Notes under the pieces: model-generated | The model's input: only the letters and a program-made list of their open reading frames with translations | Told to the model about the DNA's origin: nothing | Database searches by the model: none | From: Baylisascaris procyonis | Taxonomy: Eukaryota; Nematoda; Chromadorea; Rhabditida; Ascarididae | Assembly (NCBI GenBank): GCA_037389465.1 | Contig: JAZARR010000008.1 | Location: 930,001-994,000 of the forward strand | Length of the DNA stretch: 64,000 nt | Direction: 5' to 3' | Translations under genes and position numbers: made by a program | Part shown: piece by piece, positions 1 to 13,462 of the stretch | Layout: every line of letters begins with the position of its first letter | How positions within the stretch are numbered: the stretch's first letter is position 1

Positions 1-1339
1 ACGCAAAGAATAACTGTAGAAAAATGAAATCCTCTTCCGATCGCTTCTCATCAACGCCTACGGCTTTGTGAAATCTTTTAATTCCCTCGGGGATCTCTCC
101 AAGAAAATATGGTAGTTTTGAAATGAACAACATCATGCAGTACTTGCATCTTTGTGAGCGCACAACAAAGCGTTTTGTTAGGACACATATGAAGGTGAGT
201 GGAAATTCTCGCATATTACTATCACATGAATATAACTTGTACAAATCAAAGAGATCCATATCTGCGAGCGAATAATTGTCATATACCTCGATGTAGGTGG
301 GGGAATTAATTCTAAAAATGAAGGTGCGACGAGCGAATTTTCGCAAAGGTGTTGCGAGGATAAGATGGAGGCGCGAAGCCATTCTAGATGACGCTAATTG
401 GTTTCGCATTTCGGCACATTTTATTTACGTAACCAATTAGGCGGAAGTACGCACCGTAACCAATCTACTCGACACACCTCAACACGATAACGCCACCATA
501 TCGCATCAATACATCTTAATTGTGTGTGTTGTTGCACAGTTAGTGACCAATACTCCAAATCATATCACTATGTGTCGTTATGTTTTAGCCTATACGTATA
601 TTTACAAGTTATATGTATACAACAAAAGTATATAATAGTATTTACAAGTTATAAGTATAAAGTATAATAAAAGTATATAATTTACAACACAAAAAAATCC
701 TTAGAGGTTAGTCACATCTATGCAGAAGCTGTGTACATCGTTCGAATGGAAAAATTCCTGCTCATAGGTGTTCTCATCACCTTGTGAATACTTACTTACT
801 CATACACATCTCTTGTTAATAAATCATAAAGCCTCAATAGCGTTCAACTGGAACAGCTGCACTAGCATCGATCTTATAATCCACATATGTTGACGAGTGT
901 TCTCTCTCTCTCTCACTCTTAAAAAATATTCTGTCTCTCTTAAGACAGGTGGAGGGTATAGGTAGGATGACGAGAGGGAGAGGGGGGGGGACTGCGATAT
1001 CATTATTTTTTTATATTCACCAGATGGCAATCTATGCAAACATTTTTAATTATTATATTATCTACGCAGAATTTTGCAGAAGAAAAAAAAAACGATTGTA
1101 TGCTGCAATAATCTCGCAAGATAGAGACGGCAATTGAAAGTGAGGAATATGAATGCAGTATGAAGAAGTGGACGATCCCATTAACCCAATTGCCCACAAT
1201 GAAAACGAGACAACGTCAAAAAATATTTTCCACATCAATATTCGACTGAATTATGCATTCGCCTTTTCACCTTTATAAAGAAAGAACTAAAAATTCATCA
1301 CCATCTATAAGCCTATTAAAATGCCGCTGATGAACTTAT

Positions 1340-1359
1340 CAAAAAAAAAAAAAAAAAAA

Positions 1360-1394
<35 letters not shown>
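1340..1394. repeat. Poly(A) followed by (CAAAA)n microsatellite
   Basis: A run of more than twenty A residues leads directly into six or seven CAAAA units. A long A-run with a derived pentanucleotide is typical of a decayed retroposon tail, but no retroposon body is recognisable upstream, so it is called only as a simple repeat. Confidence 0.85.
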
Positions 1395-1399
<5 letters not shown>

Positions 1400-4300
1400 A
1401 CAATATAGAATGGTTAAAAAAAGAACTCACCTATACGGAACATTCATAATCGATGATGTGAAAAAAATGCTTAACTCTAAGGAATTAAAAAAAAATTAAA
1501 ATATTTAAAATGTATAAAAAGTTAATTGAAATTTTATGCGTTTAACTGCATGAGGAAAAATATAAATGAAATCCGCTGAATTCTAAAATATTACTGATGT
1601 GTACTATGGTGGTAAGCTATAGTGGTAATGCGAAACGATTAAAGGTAGTCAAATTCGAATGCTAAACGGTGAAATTCAACTATACAACTGATGCTGAATT
1701 GCATAAAAGTAGCAATTCTCATATCCTCATATCTCATATCCATAGCAATTCTCAAAAGTGGTAAACTTAAAAGTTCCCCAAAAAGTAAGGTAATTTCATG
1801 TATCAGATCTTATGACAGTAGTCTGGAAACAGCCTAGGGGGACTACATTCACCTAAGCGAATGTTACTCCCTTTTCAAACAAAAGCAATAAAAATTAGCC
1901 GCAAAATTAACTCAATTATCATAAAAGCAGCATTAGTTAGCATTATAGTAGCAAATCAAGAAATACAAATAAGGATGATTGAATGGTATAGAGAAAAGAA
2001 GAAAGTAGATAAGCGAAGAGGTTATTTCCGTCTAGCGCTATTTACTATAAATAAACTCTTTTGCTGCAGTGAAAAAGATTCGAAGATTCGTTGATTCATC
2101 GAATATATCTAGCACTAAGAATCGCAGCAACAAAAAAGGACATCACAAATGATGAGCAAGTGGGAATCACACTAGAGAATTTATCGATATAATATCCCCC
2201 ATTGGCATTTATTCACGCTTGCTTTTCCTATTTATTTCGCTTGCAATAAACCATCAAAATGAATCACCAATAAAGCATATTTCACCTAAAATTGAAATAG
2301 ACTTTACTAAATTATATAATAGATATCAAATTTTACACTGACAAGTATAATGCATTGACGAGCAATCGGTCTCTATTATATTGCTGTGCCATCCCTATTA
2401 AAGTATGGATCATCCAAAAAGACAAAGAAAGGAAGAGAGAAGGAAAACTTGTATAATGCCGTATGACTTATAAAGAAAAGCTATACTAAGAATGTAAAAA
2501 TAAATACTTGAAGATGCTCAAAAGGCTTGTTCAATATAGCCTAGTACTTCGAAAGTTTCTTCACCTAAACCCATAAACTATATAAACGTTACAAAAATTC
2601 CTAACGATTTCTTGATTATATAAGCACTCATGAAATTCATTCATCGTGAAGATGAGTGGAGATGAACTCCAGCGACTGCAGTATCACAACATTTCAGACA
2701 AACGCATTTCACACCAACTTTTGGCGATAAGGTGAATTAGCCAACTTACTGGGAAATTATGATTGCAGTATTTTCACAAGATCTATCAAAAAAAAAAAAA
2801 AATTGAGTAAGCATTTAGATAACGGGAGAGGTAGAATCTCAGAAGAGGCATAATGGAGGTTGTCGCTTTTGTGATGCGTAAATCATTGAAAAGAGATCTG
2901 AGATGTGGGACACACCCACCTCGATCGTTAGAATGAGAGGAGGGAAGTATTTTCGTATGTTGAGCATACGATGGGATAATCGAAGAGAGGGATTGGATAT
3001 CGAGGTGACGATCGCCGTAATGGATAGCGATCCTCGAAAATACACCAACAACAACAACGAGTTGTCTTGCATATTGCGTAACGTAATTAATGCAAACGTG
3101 CCAAAATACGCACCCTTGAATAACACAACTCAACTTGCGATATACGATTCGCAAATATGAGTATTGCCCATATCAATATTACTTACCCATTCATAACACT
3201 AGAAAATCTTGTCTATAACTTGCCGTATTTTCGTTAGCAGCACTAGTCACTTGACTTTTATTGAAAAAATTTAAATAGTGAAATGTAATGGCTGAAGAGG
3301 GCTTGAATCTAATTTCAACACTCAATCAACTAATTTGTAAATTAATCAACAACCATCGTTTTTTCAACATTCAAGTGACGTTCTCTTCCACTTTTTTCCG
3401 ATTATTTTTCGGGAAAGCGCAGATACTTTTTGCTTGCAATAAAATGCGCGTTATGTGCGAAAATTGATTCGAAGTCTAGAGAGAAACAACAAAAAATGTC
3501 GCATAATACGATTTAAATATCAACTCATTCCAATTCACAACCACTGATTACCGCAAATCTATAATCTACAAAGTTCGCACTCAACTTTTGCATTAATTGC
3601 AATCCACTGCAATCCAACTTGTGCGGCAATTGTAATGTTATTGGTGAAGACAGCATTACTTACCAACTCTGGCACATCCACTAATATAAGATTTTTTAGA
3701 TTATCTATATATCATATCGACAGGGGAGTTTCTTGATAATATTTGCCGGCAAGTAAGTTCAGAAAGGGTCAAACAAGGTGAAATTTAAACTTTCTACCAA
3801 TGTGGTAAAGAATATGCTAGCTAGCCAGTACTATTGCCCACAAAATGTGACATACTCAATATCGCCTAAATATCGAATTGTCTGTGCCGTCATTGCAACG
3901 ATGCAGCCCGTTGACAAATATGCAAATGAACGTGGTGCGCGTTGCCCATCTCCCGTTATATTGGCTTCGTTACGCTATGCATTACGCCCCCCTTTAGCAA
4001 GATTGCTTCCATTCAAGAGCAATACGAGGATCTCTACAACGAAACGAGATGAGTTAATGAGTAACAATACTTGTAAAATAATGTACTATAAAATGTTATA
4101 GTTTGTAAATCGCAAGTAGAAGTACGGTATTATAATGGACTTTACCACGGGGCACTATTTTAAAATATAAAAGCACTAAGAATAATAACATTATATATTT
4201 TCTTATTTAATAACTAAAAGACAACGGAATGATAATAAATTGAAAGAAAAATAAAACAAAAATATTGAGAAAAGCAAACAAATGCGCCGCAGCAATACAC

Positions 4301-5937
4301 ACAGTTTCAAAAAGTCTGAAGCGGAGAGTTACGAGTGGGGAAGGGGGGACGATGGGGCAGTGGGAAGAGTAAATGAACGAGTGCGAATGCTGATATCTAG
4401 AGGTGGTAGAGGTCAGAGATTCAGAGGTAACCTGAGGGCGGCATCTGTGCGAGTGCGCATACTGATCTACTGTGAACGAACCGCTTTCAAAGTATAAACA
4501 ACAGATAGAACATCAACTGCTGTATTTGATCTTAATGACCTTAAACAAAACGATTTGAATAATTGAAGATGTTTGATCGGTTTATTCGGTGTACCAAGAT
4601 CAGCGGGAAATGTTGAATATGATCGATCGATCGATCAAACAATAAAAGATCCATTCCAAGAGATCGATAAGTCGAATTTCATAATCCGCTTATCAATAGC
4701 TCCATATATCACCAAAATTTTAATTCTCATTCAAGCCGTTATATAGTTGTGAACGCAAATATAATTCAGCGATTTTATAAGAGTAAAGCGTAAACCAATC
4801 ACTTAAAATAACCAACATATTTTCTGAATTTTATAAGCATATTAATATGCATGTAATTCAACTTGTAAAGTAATATATATTGATTGAAGCATATTTAAGA
4901 AGAAATTATTGCAGAAATAATGAATCGAATCGGATGATAGTGGGCAGATTGATGTAAATCAAAGAAGTAAGCAAGCGCTCAATCAAGACCCATTGCAGGA
5001 AATGAGGGTGCAGCTTGCCAACATAGGCACACCACTATTCACCTCTCTCGTTGTAGGCCACTAAATACACGGCTCAATGCATCTGCGCTTTGACCTCTTA
5101 TGTCCAACCTATATATATACGTGCATATCCGCAACGCCTTCTTTCTTCTAGTTGAAATGCGCTATATTTCAAACCACACTTCCTAAGATAATATCCTTGC
5201 GATATGTTTCATTTAATTACACCTATATTTCAAATTTTGAAGAAACCGACATAGAAATAGCTCTTTTATGATAGTGAATACAATCTGAGAGAATACTGCA
5301 TAGACAAATCTTCACAAAATAAACATCACCTATTCGAGAAATTTGTACTCTTATTCGATTCGTATGTTTTGCAAAAAAAAGTTAACTAACAAAGAAGCAT
5401 ATTGCAGACATACTGAGTCTTTTTTTAATGGGAATAATGGATGATAACAGAAAAAAAACTTCATAGTACTATGAAGATAACTGAGGAAAACATTACTGAA
5501 GCTGTCACTAAATCTACACCGGAAGTGGTGCGCCTTTTGTTGCTGACAATCCCCGAAAGATGAGCTTACAGCGCAAATATTACGAAACTCAAGTGTCAAC
5601 ACATGTGGCGAATGAATGTGGCACATGCAATAATATACTAATAACCTCATGGGTGTTTAAATGGTGATTACGGTATGTTGCAATAAGTACTTAGCAAGAG
5701 CAATGTTGTGCATAGACAACACAATAGCAAGCAATATTATCCGGCCTTTTTGTTAACCCAGTTGAAATCACTTTCCTTTACTGTCATCAACATCTCAGTC
5801 ATATTTGATCTGGCGATCTGTAAAAAGGATCCAACGGATCAAAATATAGTCAAGTAAATCTTATTAGGCTCAATTAAAAATGCCATCCACAAACGCTTAT
5901 GTACAAAGGTGTGTTGGCAAATAAATGGAAAGCACAT

Positions 5938-6010
5938 TGGGTGAGATGGCACAATATGCGCTTTCTACTTTCCATCGAATAAGATGGTACAATATGCGCT
6001 TCCTAGTTAC
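5938..6010. repeat. Imperfect tandem duplication, about 41 bp
   Basis: Two adjacent copies share a core of the form gatggYacaatatgcgctt followed by similar flanks. It lies in non-coding DNA and no function is evident. Confidence 0.6.
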
Positions 6011-9000
6011 CACCGAAAGGTCAATTGGTTGTGGGAAAAAATTTCGAAAAAAGATAGTTTGTAATATGTAAATTTCCACTCAACTTAGTCGATGCATTAA
6101 TTCTTAAACAAAAATACATGTTTATATTGATTATAATTAAATGTACTAAAAAACATAACTTTCAATTTCGATAGCATTTTTGTTTGAATAATTTTTTCAA
6201 AAAAAGAAAAAAAAGAAAATTGGTTAGGGAATTGAATTTACAAGGTCATAAGGCTTTGTGCATTTCGAGTTGAAATCGTTGAAGTGACAGCAAGACGGAA
6301 ACATAGAGATGCGTATTCATGATTCCCATTATAATATGCTCTTTATGAAAAGTGCATAGCAATATGCCCGAAAATATTTTATAAGGGACACATCCGTTGA
6401 ATTTCTTTTTGCGAAAAATTTTTATAGTGTCAAATTTTCGATTCAAGAAAATGTTATTCGATTTGATTTCCTTTAATTCAAATATGCTCGAGTTTTTCAA
6501 CAATTTCCCTATATGCATTATAAAATAACATTTATAACAGCGTTATTTTTTCTATCTCTTCTCTCTCTTTTTTTCTCACTCTCTCTCTGTTCCCAAAAAA
6601 AAAGTATCGTGCACACCTCTGCCATCGTTTATAAAGGTCTCTGATTTCTAAATATAGACGAAACTAAAGGAATCTATATAATATATTTTACTGAAGGCAG
6701 AATACACCATATAACAAACTGTAAGCTGTTCCAATCTGTCAGGTAGTCCCTTAGGTAAAACCGTTCTATGAGCGGAAATTTTCTATCTGCATTACGTACC
6801 AAAGCACTAACCCTTAATTGAAGTCTAATTCATAACGCGAATGCCTATAGAAATTGACGAACTGCATTAAATCGTTGTACAATTCTCCTAAATGGTTTAT
6901 GAGTATGGCCTCATCTCTAATAGTACGCCTCAATTATGAATGAATTGCCATTCTATAAATCTTTATAAGAATTGTGTCAATAAAGATGCAATAAGAATCT
7001 ACTGCATTAAATGGTCTAATTCATATGAAACGAACAATGAATATTATAGTAACCAAAACTTCTAGGAAAGAAACCTTCCTTCAATTAAGAATCATTGTTA
7101 ATTACGTTCAGATTTCTTTTTAAATATCAAAACGAATCCGGCTGCAAAAAAAAAAAAAAGAATCCAACTGCCCTCTTCTATGTGTTATTCGATTTTTCAA
7201 GGAAATAGTTGTTTATATCAATCAAATGAATCCCGATTAGATAGAATTGTTTGTGTTTGACATTACAATCTTCCGATCAGGATTTCACCGTACTTTCCAA
7301 AGAACTTCACTAGAAATGTGTGAGTTTATGTCAAGAAGAAGGTGGGAAGAAGGTAAGAGTGAAGAATCGTAGAAGCATGCCGATTCAGTTGGTGAATTCA
7401 TTATAGCCTAACTAATATCGTAAATTGAAAGTAAATAATAAAATTTACGCGATAATGCGTTCAAATTTAAATCGAATAAAGCATTCGTTAAAAGTATCTG
7501 CATGAAATTCGTCTTTTTTTTAAATTCAAACACTTGCTAAATGTTGTCGATCCATCATAGAATAGATGGAAATTCTTAGGCACATATAGACGTATTCAGA
7601 AATTGACTTATACCATAATTGCAACCTGGTTTGCATCTTTCCGGTGCAATAATTGATGCAGGTATTTCAGAAATGTTTCAAAATTATAATGTTTACCGAC
7701 AAGGTAGCACAAATTGATCATATATTCCATCAGCAAAATACTATGAATAAAATAGAAGGTCATTGCGTAAATATGATGACTTTAATCGCCAAATTTGCCC
7801 TTTACAACCTTCAAATTATTCCCTTAATACTACTCATTCTAGAAAAAAGGAATCTCCATAAAAAATCGGGTGCAATAAAATTATATACTTCACGAAAAAA
7901 AAATTCAACAAGTATTGTTGAAAAAAGAAATTTTCTCTACTGCAGCTCTCAATGCGGGTAATTAAGGTGATTTTCGTCATAATTAAGGTAATAAATCATA
8001 AAAAATTAAGCAAATCACAACAAATCAAACAACTCAAACGAGCGAAGAATTTAAAAAAAAAAAAAACGAACTCATATTGGTAGCAAAAATCAGCAGGAAT
8101 TTGTTGAGAGATGTTTGTGAGTGTGTCGTTCATACTAAAGCAACATAAGAAGCACCCTCGGGATTATTCTTTGACCGCACTAAATTACATTCTAAAACAA
8201 TACCAAATCTCAATAAAATCAATAAAGGAAAACTGCCGGCAAATCTTCTCCCATTTGTCTAACTTAAAAATGATTAAATATTATTCAAAAAAGATTTTTT
8301 TACATACGCCAATATTCTTTTCCAATGTAACTATATATTTGTCAACATTGAATTAAACTATCTAGATGTAAAGTAGAACCTCAAATAAAAGCCCTCCCTC
8401 GCCTAGTCATTTATCGAAATCTTCAAATCCGTTTTGAGATAATATTATTACTCAAAATAATAATGGCAACTACTTTTCACTTGTTGTAACTAGTGCCCTT
8501 AAAATTTTAATAAAGAATCAACCACGTCAATATATTTATTGCTCAATGAAGCCAATGAATTTATGCAAAAAACGGCAAATAAAGAAAATTTAACCGACGC
8601 AGTAAATCATTCACAAAAAATTCGCTTTTTTTGCAATCCAACCATTGTGATCTCTAAACTTGAGCGGATTTAAGGAGCGCCTCAAGCAAATAAAAAGTGC
8701 ACATAACTCGTTAGGTAGATCTAAAAGCTTATACTTTCCCTAGCAACTGATCTATCAACTTCAACGGTATCATCTAATTTCGTATATATACCGACCGCTT
8801 TTCACAGCAATATCTTTCATTTTTTTTTTGAGTTATAACTTGTGATTATATGGAGAGAAGATAGAGATTTGCATATAAATATGCAAATATGAGCAGATAT
8901 GGCTTTGCAAAAGTAAATTTTGCAAGTGTAATTTTTTAGCAATAAATGCAAAATATATGACTCAGTGTGACTCAGTTGGATTTTGGACAAAGTGGAGAAT

Positions 9001-9812
9001 GAATTTCTCTAAGAGCTTTATGTAAGCGACGATTTCCGGTCATAGCGAGAAGGGGCTAACGTTTCAAAGTGCGACCCGATCTCAGAGGAATGGCATTCTC
9101 GAGTTACATCTACGATGAATAATCGAGCACATCTTCCAATCAGCCTTTTAAGCTCATTCTTACTTTTTGTTTATTCTTATAAGCACTCTTTCCTTCTCAG
9201 TTAATCCCTTCAAATAACGAGACTTTTTATCTCTATTTCATAGTGCCATACTTATGGAAGCATTCTCCATCTTTGTTTCATTCATTTATTCATTTCATTT
9301 ATTCAAAAAAAAATTTTTTTTATTTATACAATTTTAGAGATGTACAAATTTTGTGATATGATAGCTCAGTTAATATATGTTTATGCGTCCTGAACTCAGC
9401 ATTTTCAGGCGTAAAGGCTTAAACCAATCGCCAAAATTGACGCTGCAATGGAATGAAATGCTTTCAGCGTTGAGCCGTTAGCATGAGGGATTAATTTTTT
9501 TTTATGAGCTATCCTCACTACGACATATATAGGATTAGGAATTATTCTCCTTATTTCTCAAAGTTCAACCAAAAAACTTTATTCAGAGATTATTCAGACT
9601 TATCGATGAACTTTTAAAATCTTTTTTTTTTCCCTCTACAAATTTCCTCATTGATAAAATGTCATTAAAGGTCATTACAATAATAAAAATTTCCTACAAA
9701 ACCACATTAAAGGAAAAACTTTCGTCGCAGGGAAGATGGAAAGTATAAAGTATTGCCTTGTGATAATTTGTTGCAACAAAAAGCAGCTTTAGCCACCGCT
9801 GTAGCCTAAATC

Positions 9813-9813
<1 letters not shown>

Positions 9814-9856
<43 letters not shown>
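9814..9856. repeat. (AT)n microsatellite
   Basis: About 43 bp of uninterrupted alternating A and T in non-coding DNA. Similar tracts recur near 13365, 28425, 45806 and 55870. Confidence 0.95.
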
Positions 9857-9859
<3 letters not shown>

Positions 9860-12800
9860 GTCGTAGTAAGAATACAATGCACTATATCTATCAAAAAATA
9901 TCGAAACAACGTTACAGTAAAGTTTGAAATCCTGCATAGGTATAACTTAATTTTAAAGCTTTCATATCTGCAAAATTTTATTTATATTATGAGAATTTTT
10001 AATAAAACTATAGTGTCGGTTAACGAATAAAAGTTAACAGCAAATCAAATTATATTACAATGAAATTTATAGCTATAAATATTGAAAAGATGGAGTAAAG
10101 ATTATAATGTAACAACACCTTCAAGATGAACGTAGAAAGCTCATAGAATAGAGACGATACACGATGAAATGAGATGAAAAATTAATGTAACGCACAAATT
10201 ATGGGAAAAGAGTTCATTCGATATCTACGCTAGACTAGTAACCGCTTGCAAAACGTGAAGTTTTTGGTTACCAGTGGCAACGGCTGGAAAATTTTTCGCA
10301 TTTCTTCTCTGGCCGTTTTTTGCTTGCTGCTCTCAAGGTAGAAAGTCACCTTTGCAAGGCATAGCATTTACAATTCATCTCTATTACCTATATGACTTCA
10401 AGCCAATCATCTCGAGTATCAATACTAAGTGCATTTTTTTCCATGTGCACAAATCTAATAATCTTCAGCAGATTTTGCACGGGTAGAAGGAAACAACGAA
10501 AAAAGTAGCCGTTTTGTCTTTCGGGAAAGTTCAATGGTCAGCAAAAGTCAGTTATCTGAAGGCTGAGTGGACATACCTCAGGTATGAATTTAAAGAAGGA
10601 ATATTTCAAGAATTCAAAGAGCATGCTTTCACTTAAAAACTTCAACGGTAAGTTAAAAGCTTTCTTTCAAAACTACTTTAGAAATGGTCAATGATTTTAG
10701 ACATCAGCAAGACCTCAGCAAGATGACGGCAAAAACAAAATAAATTAAAAGTTGGCTGTAGAATTTTGTATTCACCTTCTCGAAACATATGACACTTAAA
10801 TGGACTGATAATTAAATAATTTGCAGTTCAACCGGGTAGTGCAATACTGCATACTCCATCAAAGAAATCTCTATATAATATGCGCAATGCAACTTCATTC
10901 AATAAGTGGTTGCGAATTTTGCGACGAAACTCTATCGAATTGGATTAACAGCAAATATACGACATAAAATCCAAGAACAACCTTTCATTTGAAAATTCCC
11001 TCTCCCTTCCCCCTTCCCTACTTCCTCCCACCGCAACTCCTTTAAATATGTACAGGATAAGTTTATAAGAAGTGAATATGGAAATACAATTCGCAATTTC
11101 TATGATCTCATTTAAAACAATATTTAGGCATACCCGTCTAAAGAAAGCAATCAATAAAAAATGAAATTAATGCAACAACAACAACTTTGAGTATAGAAAA
11201 GGTGTAAAACGGATGAATGCGTCAACATTTTCAATCGGTAAGTGCTAATTGACGAATTATTTTTGCGCGTGAATGCATATCGGCTTAGCACACCTGTGAA
11301 TAGAGACGTCAATTGCGTAACCCCCGTCATCAATGAGCGTTCTTTTATGTTATAATTACGCAAACATTTCACAAAACCAGCAAACATATGCAATTTTTAT
11401 GAGTTTCTTGCCATGCGTACAAATCGAATTGCTATTGCCGATCTCGACTCCATTACGCTTCAATTCATCGCTCCTATAGACTAAACCATCTATTAGCCTT
11501 CAATTTTCATGCGGTGCTTCTTTTATTGCGCACGAAAGAAGATTCGCCTAGACCAATTGCATCCGTCAGCAAAAATACGCCTTTCCATTTATGACACTCC
11601 CAATGAAGCAAATACAAAACTACCACAAACATATATAAAGGTAGATGATAGAAGGAATAAATAGTAGACCCAATTTATGAAATAGTAGCATTGAAATCAA
11701 CCGATAGATAAAAATTGTCGTTTATGTGAATCGTAACGATAGAAAAGTTTCGCAAGGTCGCAATCAAAAAGCACGCACTTCTTTGTTAAGGGGGGGGGGG
11801 CATCATTGTGAAACGTTTGGCTGTCTTCTCATAGTGCAATCGCCTAAGCAACGCTATTAAAAAAAGATAGTGCCCGACACAAATCCACCATAAAGAAACG
11901 ATGTGATAAATCGTCTACGATAATTTCCTCCCATTGGATGCATTGTTGTCTATATACTTGCACTTTTCGATTAAATCGATCGCGCTATATAGATAATAGA
12001 TAAAGTATTTAATAGTAATATTGCAATCGGCTAACTCAAAATGAAATATTAGCATTTTCGGGATAAATTATCGCAAATGAGAATGGACAATCATCTGGAT
12101 TCGAGAAACATCAAAGATTTTGAACCTGGGCTTGATTACGGTAAAGAAAACGATTGCCTATGTCTCGTAATTTTGAACTGTGAAAACAAATGCAGATAGA
12201 GTGAAATTCTTTCAGAGAATGACTGGCCGAAATGATTGAATATATAGAAAGTTCAAAAGCAATAGTAGCCAGATAGGCATATAGATTTGGTGCCAGCCGT
12301 TCGTCACTTATGGAAAGACGAACGCATTCGATAAGCGGTATTTGGGATAAGAAGAAAGCGATGTGTCATATTGTAGTGTTAGTTACATAGTAGTAAAACT
12401 AAAAGGTTGGCAATGAGATATCCACCTCTCTTAAGTTGTATTCGCAAAATATCCTTAGTGCGGAGTATTTGTGTCCCACTATACCAATTAAACAACTGCT
12501 GAGAGAATTACTGCTAAATTCGACATAATAGTAAACAGTAAAAATACTCTATGCCGCTGAATAAAAATGTACAGTTGTAAGTGTCGAATTATAATGTAAG
12601 GCTTTTATTTCTAAATTAGCATTTATGTAGCTCTTAATTAGCACTAGGAAATTGCATGCTAATTGCTAGTGGATCATGGTGATTTAATTGAGCGCTTTGC
12701 ATAAAAATTATGAATACTAAATCAAAGAAAAGTTTGTCTCAATATCCGTTATTATATTCGTATCTATCTCAGCAAACATACGATTATAAAAAGAAAGATG

Positions 12801-13311
12801 GATATTTATTGCAGTGGGTATGATCAATAATAACGACAACGAATATCGCAACTAATAAAGAATTGTTAGAGCAACGAAAATCTTGAAGAGAAATGGGCTT
12901 CCATATTTTAATATCCTTCTATTCTATTGTTCTATACCTATGCAAACTTTGGGACCCAAATTCGCAATTCTTTTTTTTTTATTGGCCAACGAATTTCAAT
13001 TGCAATTCGACTCATGAAGGGATATATCCATTAAAATCGAATAAATTTATTGCATCCTTATTTGTGGAATGCAAAAATATATGCATTAAACGTGAGAGAA
13101 GATGACGATAAGACGGATAGAACAGAGAGAGAGGAGAGAGGGGAGTGGAGGATGGAGAGAGGGTAAATGATGAGAAGAGGAAAGCAAGATGGTGTTGCAT
13201 ATTTGTGAATTTGGCCCGTAAGCACACAAATGCCAACGAGCAGTTGGGGTTGACTGGGGACCACTAAGACGCACAAAATTAACTTGACTAGATTAGAACA
13301 TGCACAGAGGC

Positions 13312-13360
13312 AACTCCCACCTCACTTACAATTTTCTTGAAATCACCTCCTCTTTGATAA

Positions 13361-13412
<52 letters not shown>

Positions 13413-13462
13413 AAGAGTTATCAAAGAGGAGGTGATTTCAAGAAAATTATGAGGTGGGAGTT
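13312..13462. repeat. Foldback element: 50-bp inverted repeat around (AT)n
   Basis: The left arm (13312-13364) starts aactcccacctca and ends ctttgataactct. The right arm (13414-13462) is its reverse complement, apart from a 4-base difference near the outer end of the arms. An (AT)n tract of about 40 bp forms the loop, and a second (AT)n run follows the right arm. The DNA or a transcript could form a long hairpin. There is no open frame inside. It could be a small non-autonomous MITE-like element or a palindrome made by a replication error at the AT tract. Confidence 0.85.

Noticed and set aside
2786..3160. Overlapping frames of 122, 95 and 85 codons on both strands
   Set aside because: No motif, no splice support and coding potential on opposite strands at once; most likely chance open frames.
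3778..4101. 107-codon plus-strand frame
   Set aside because: Longest plus-strand frame in the left region, but with no recognisable domain or neighbouring exons.
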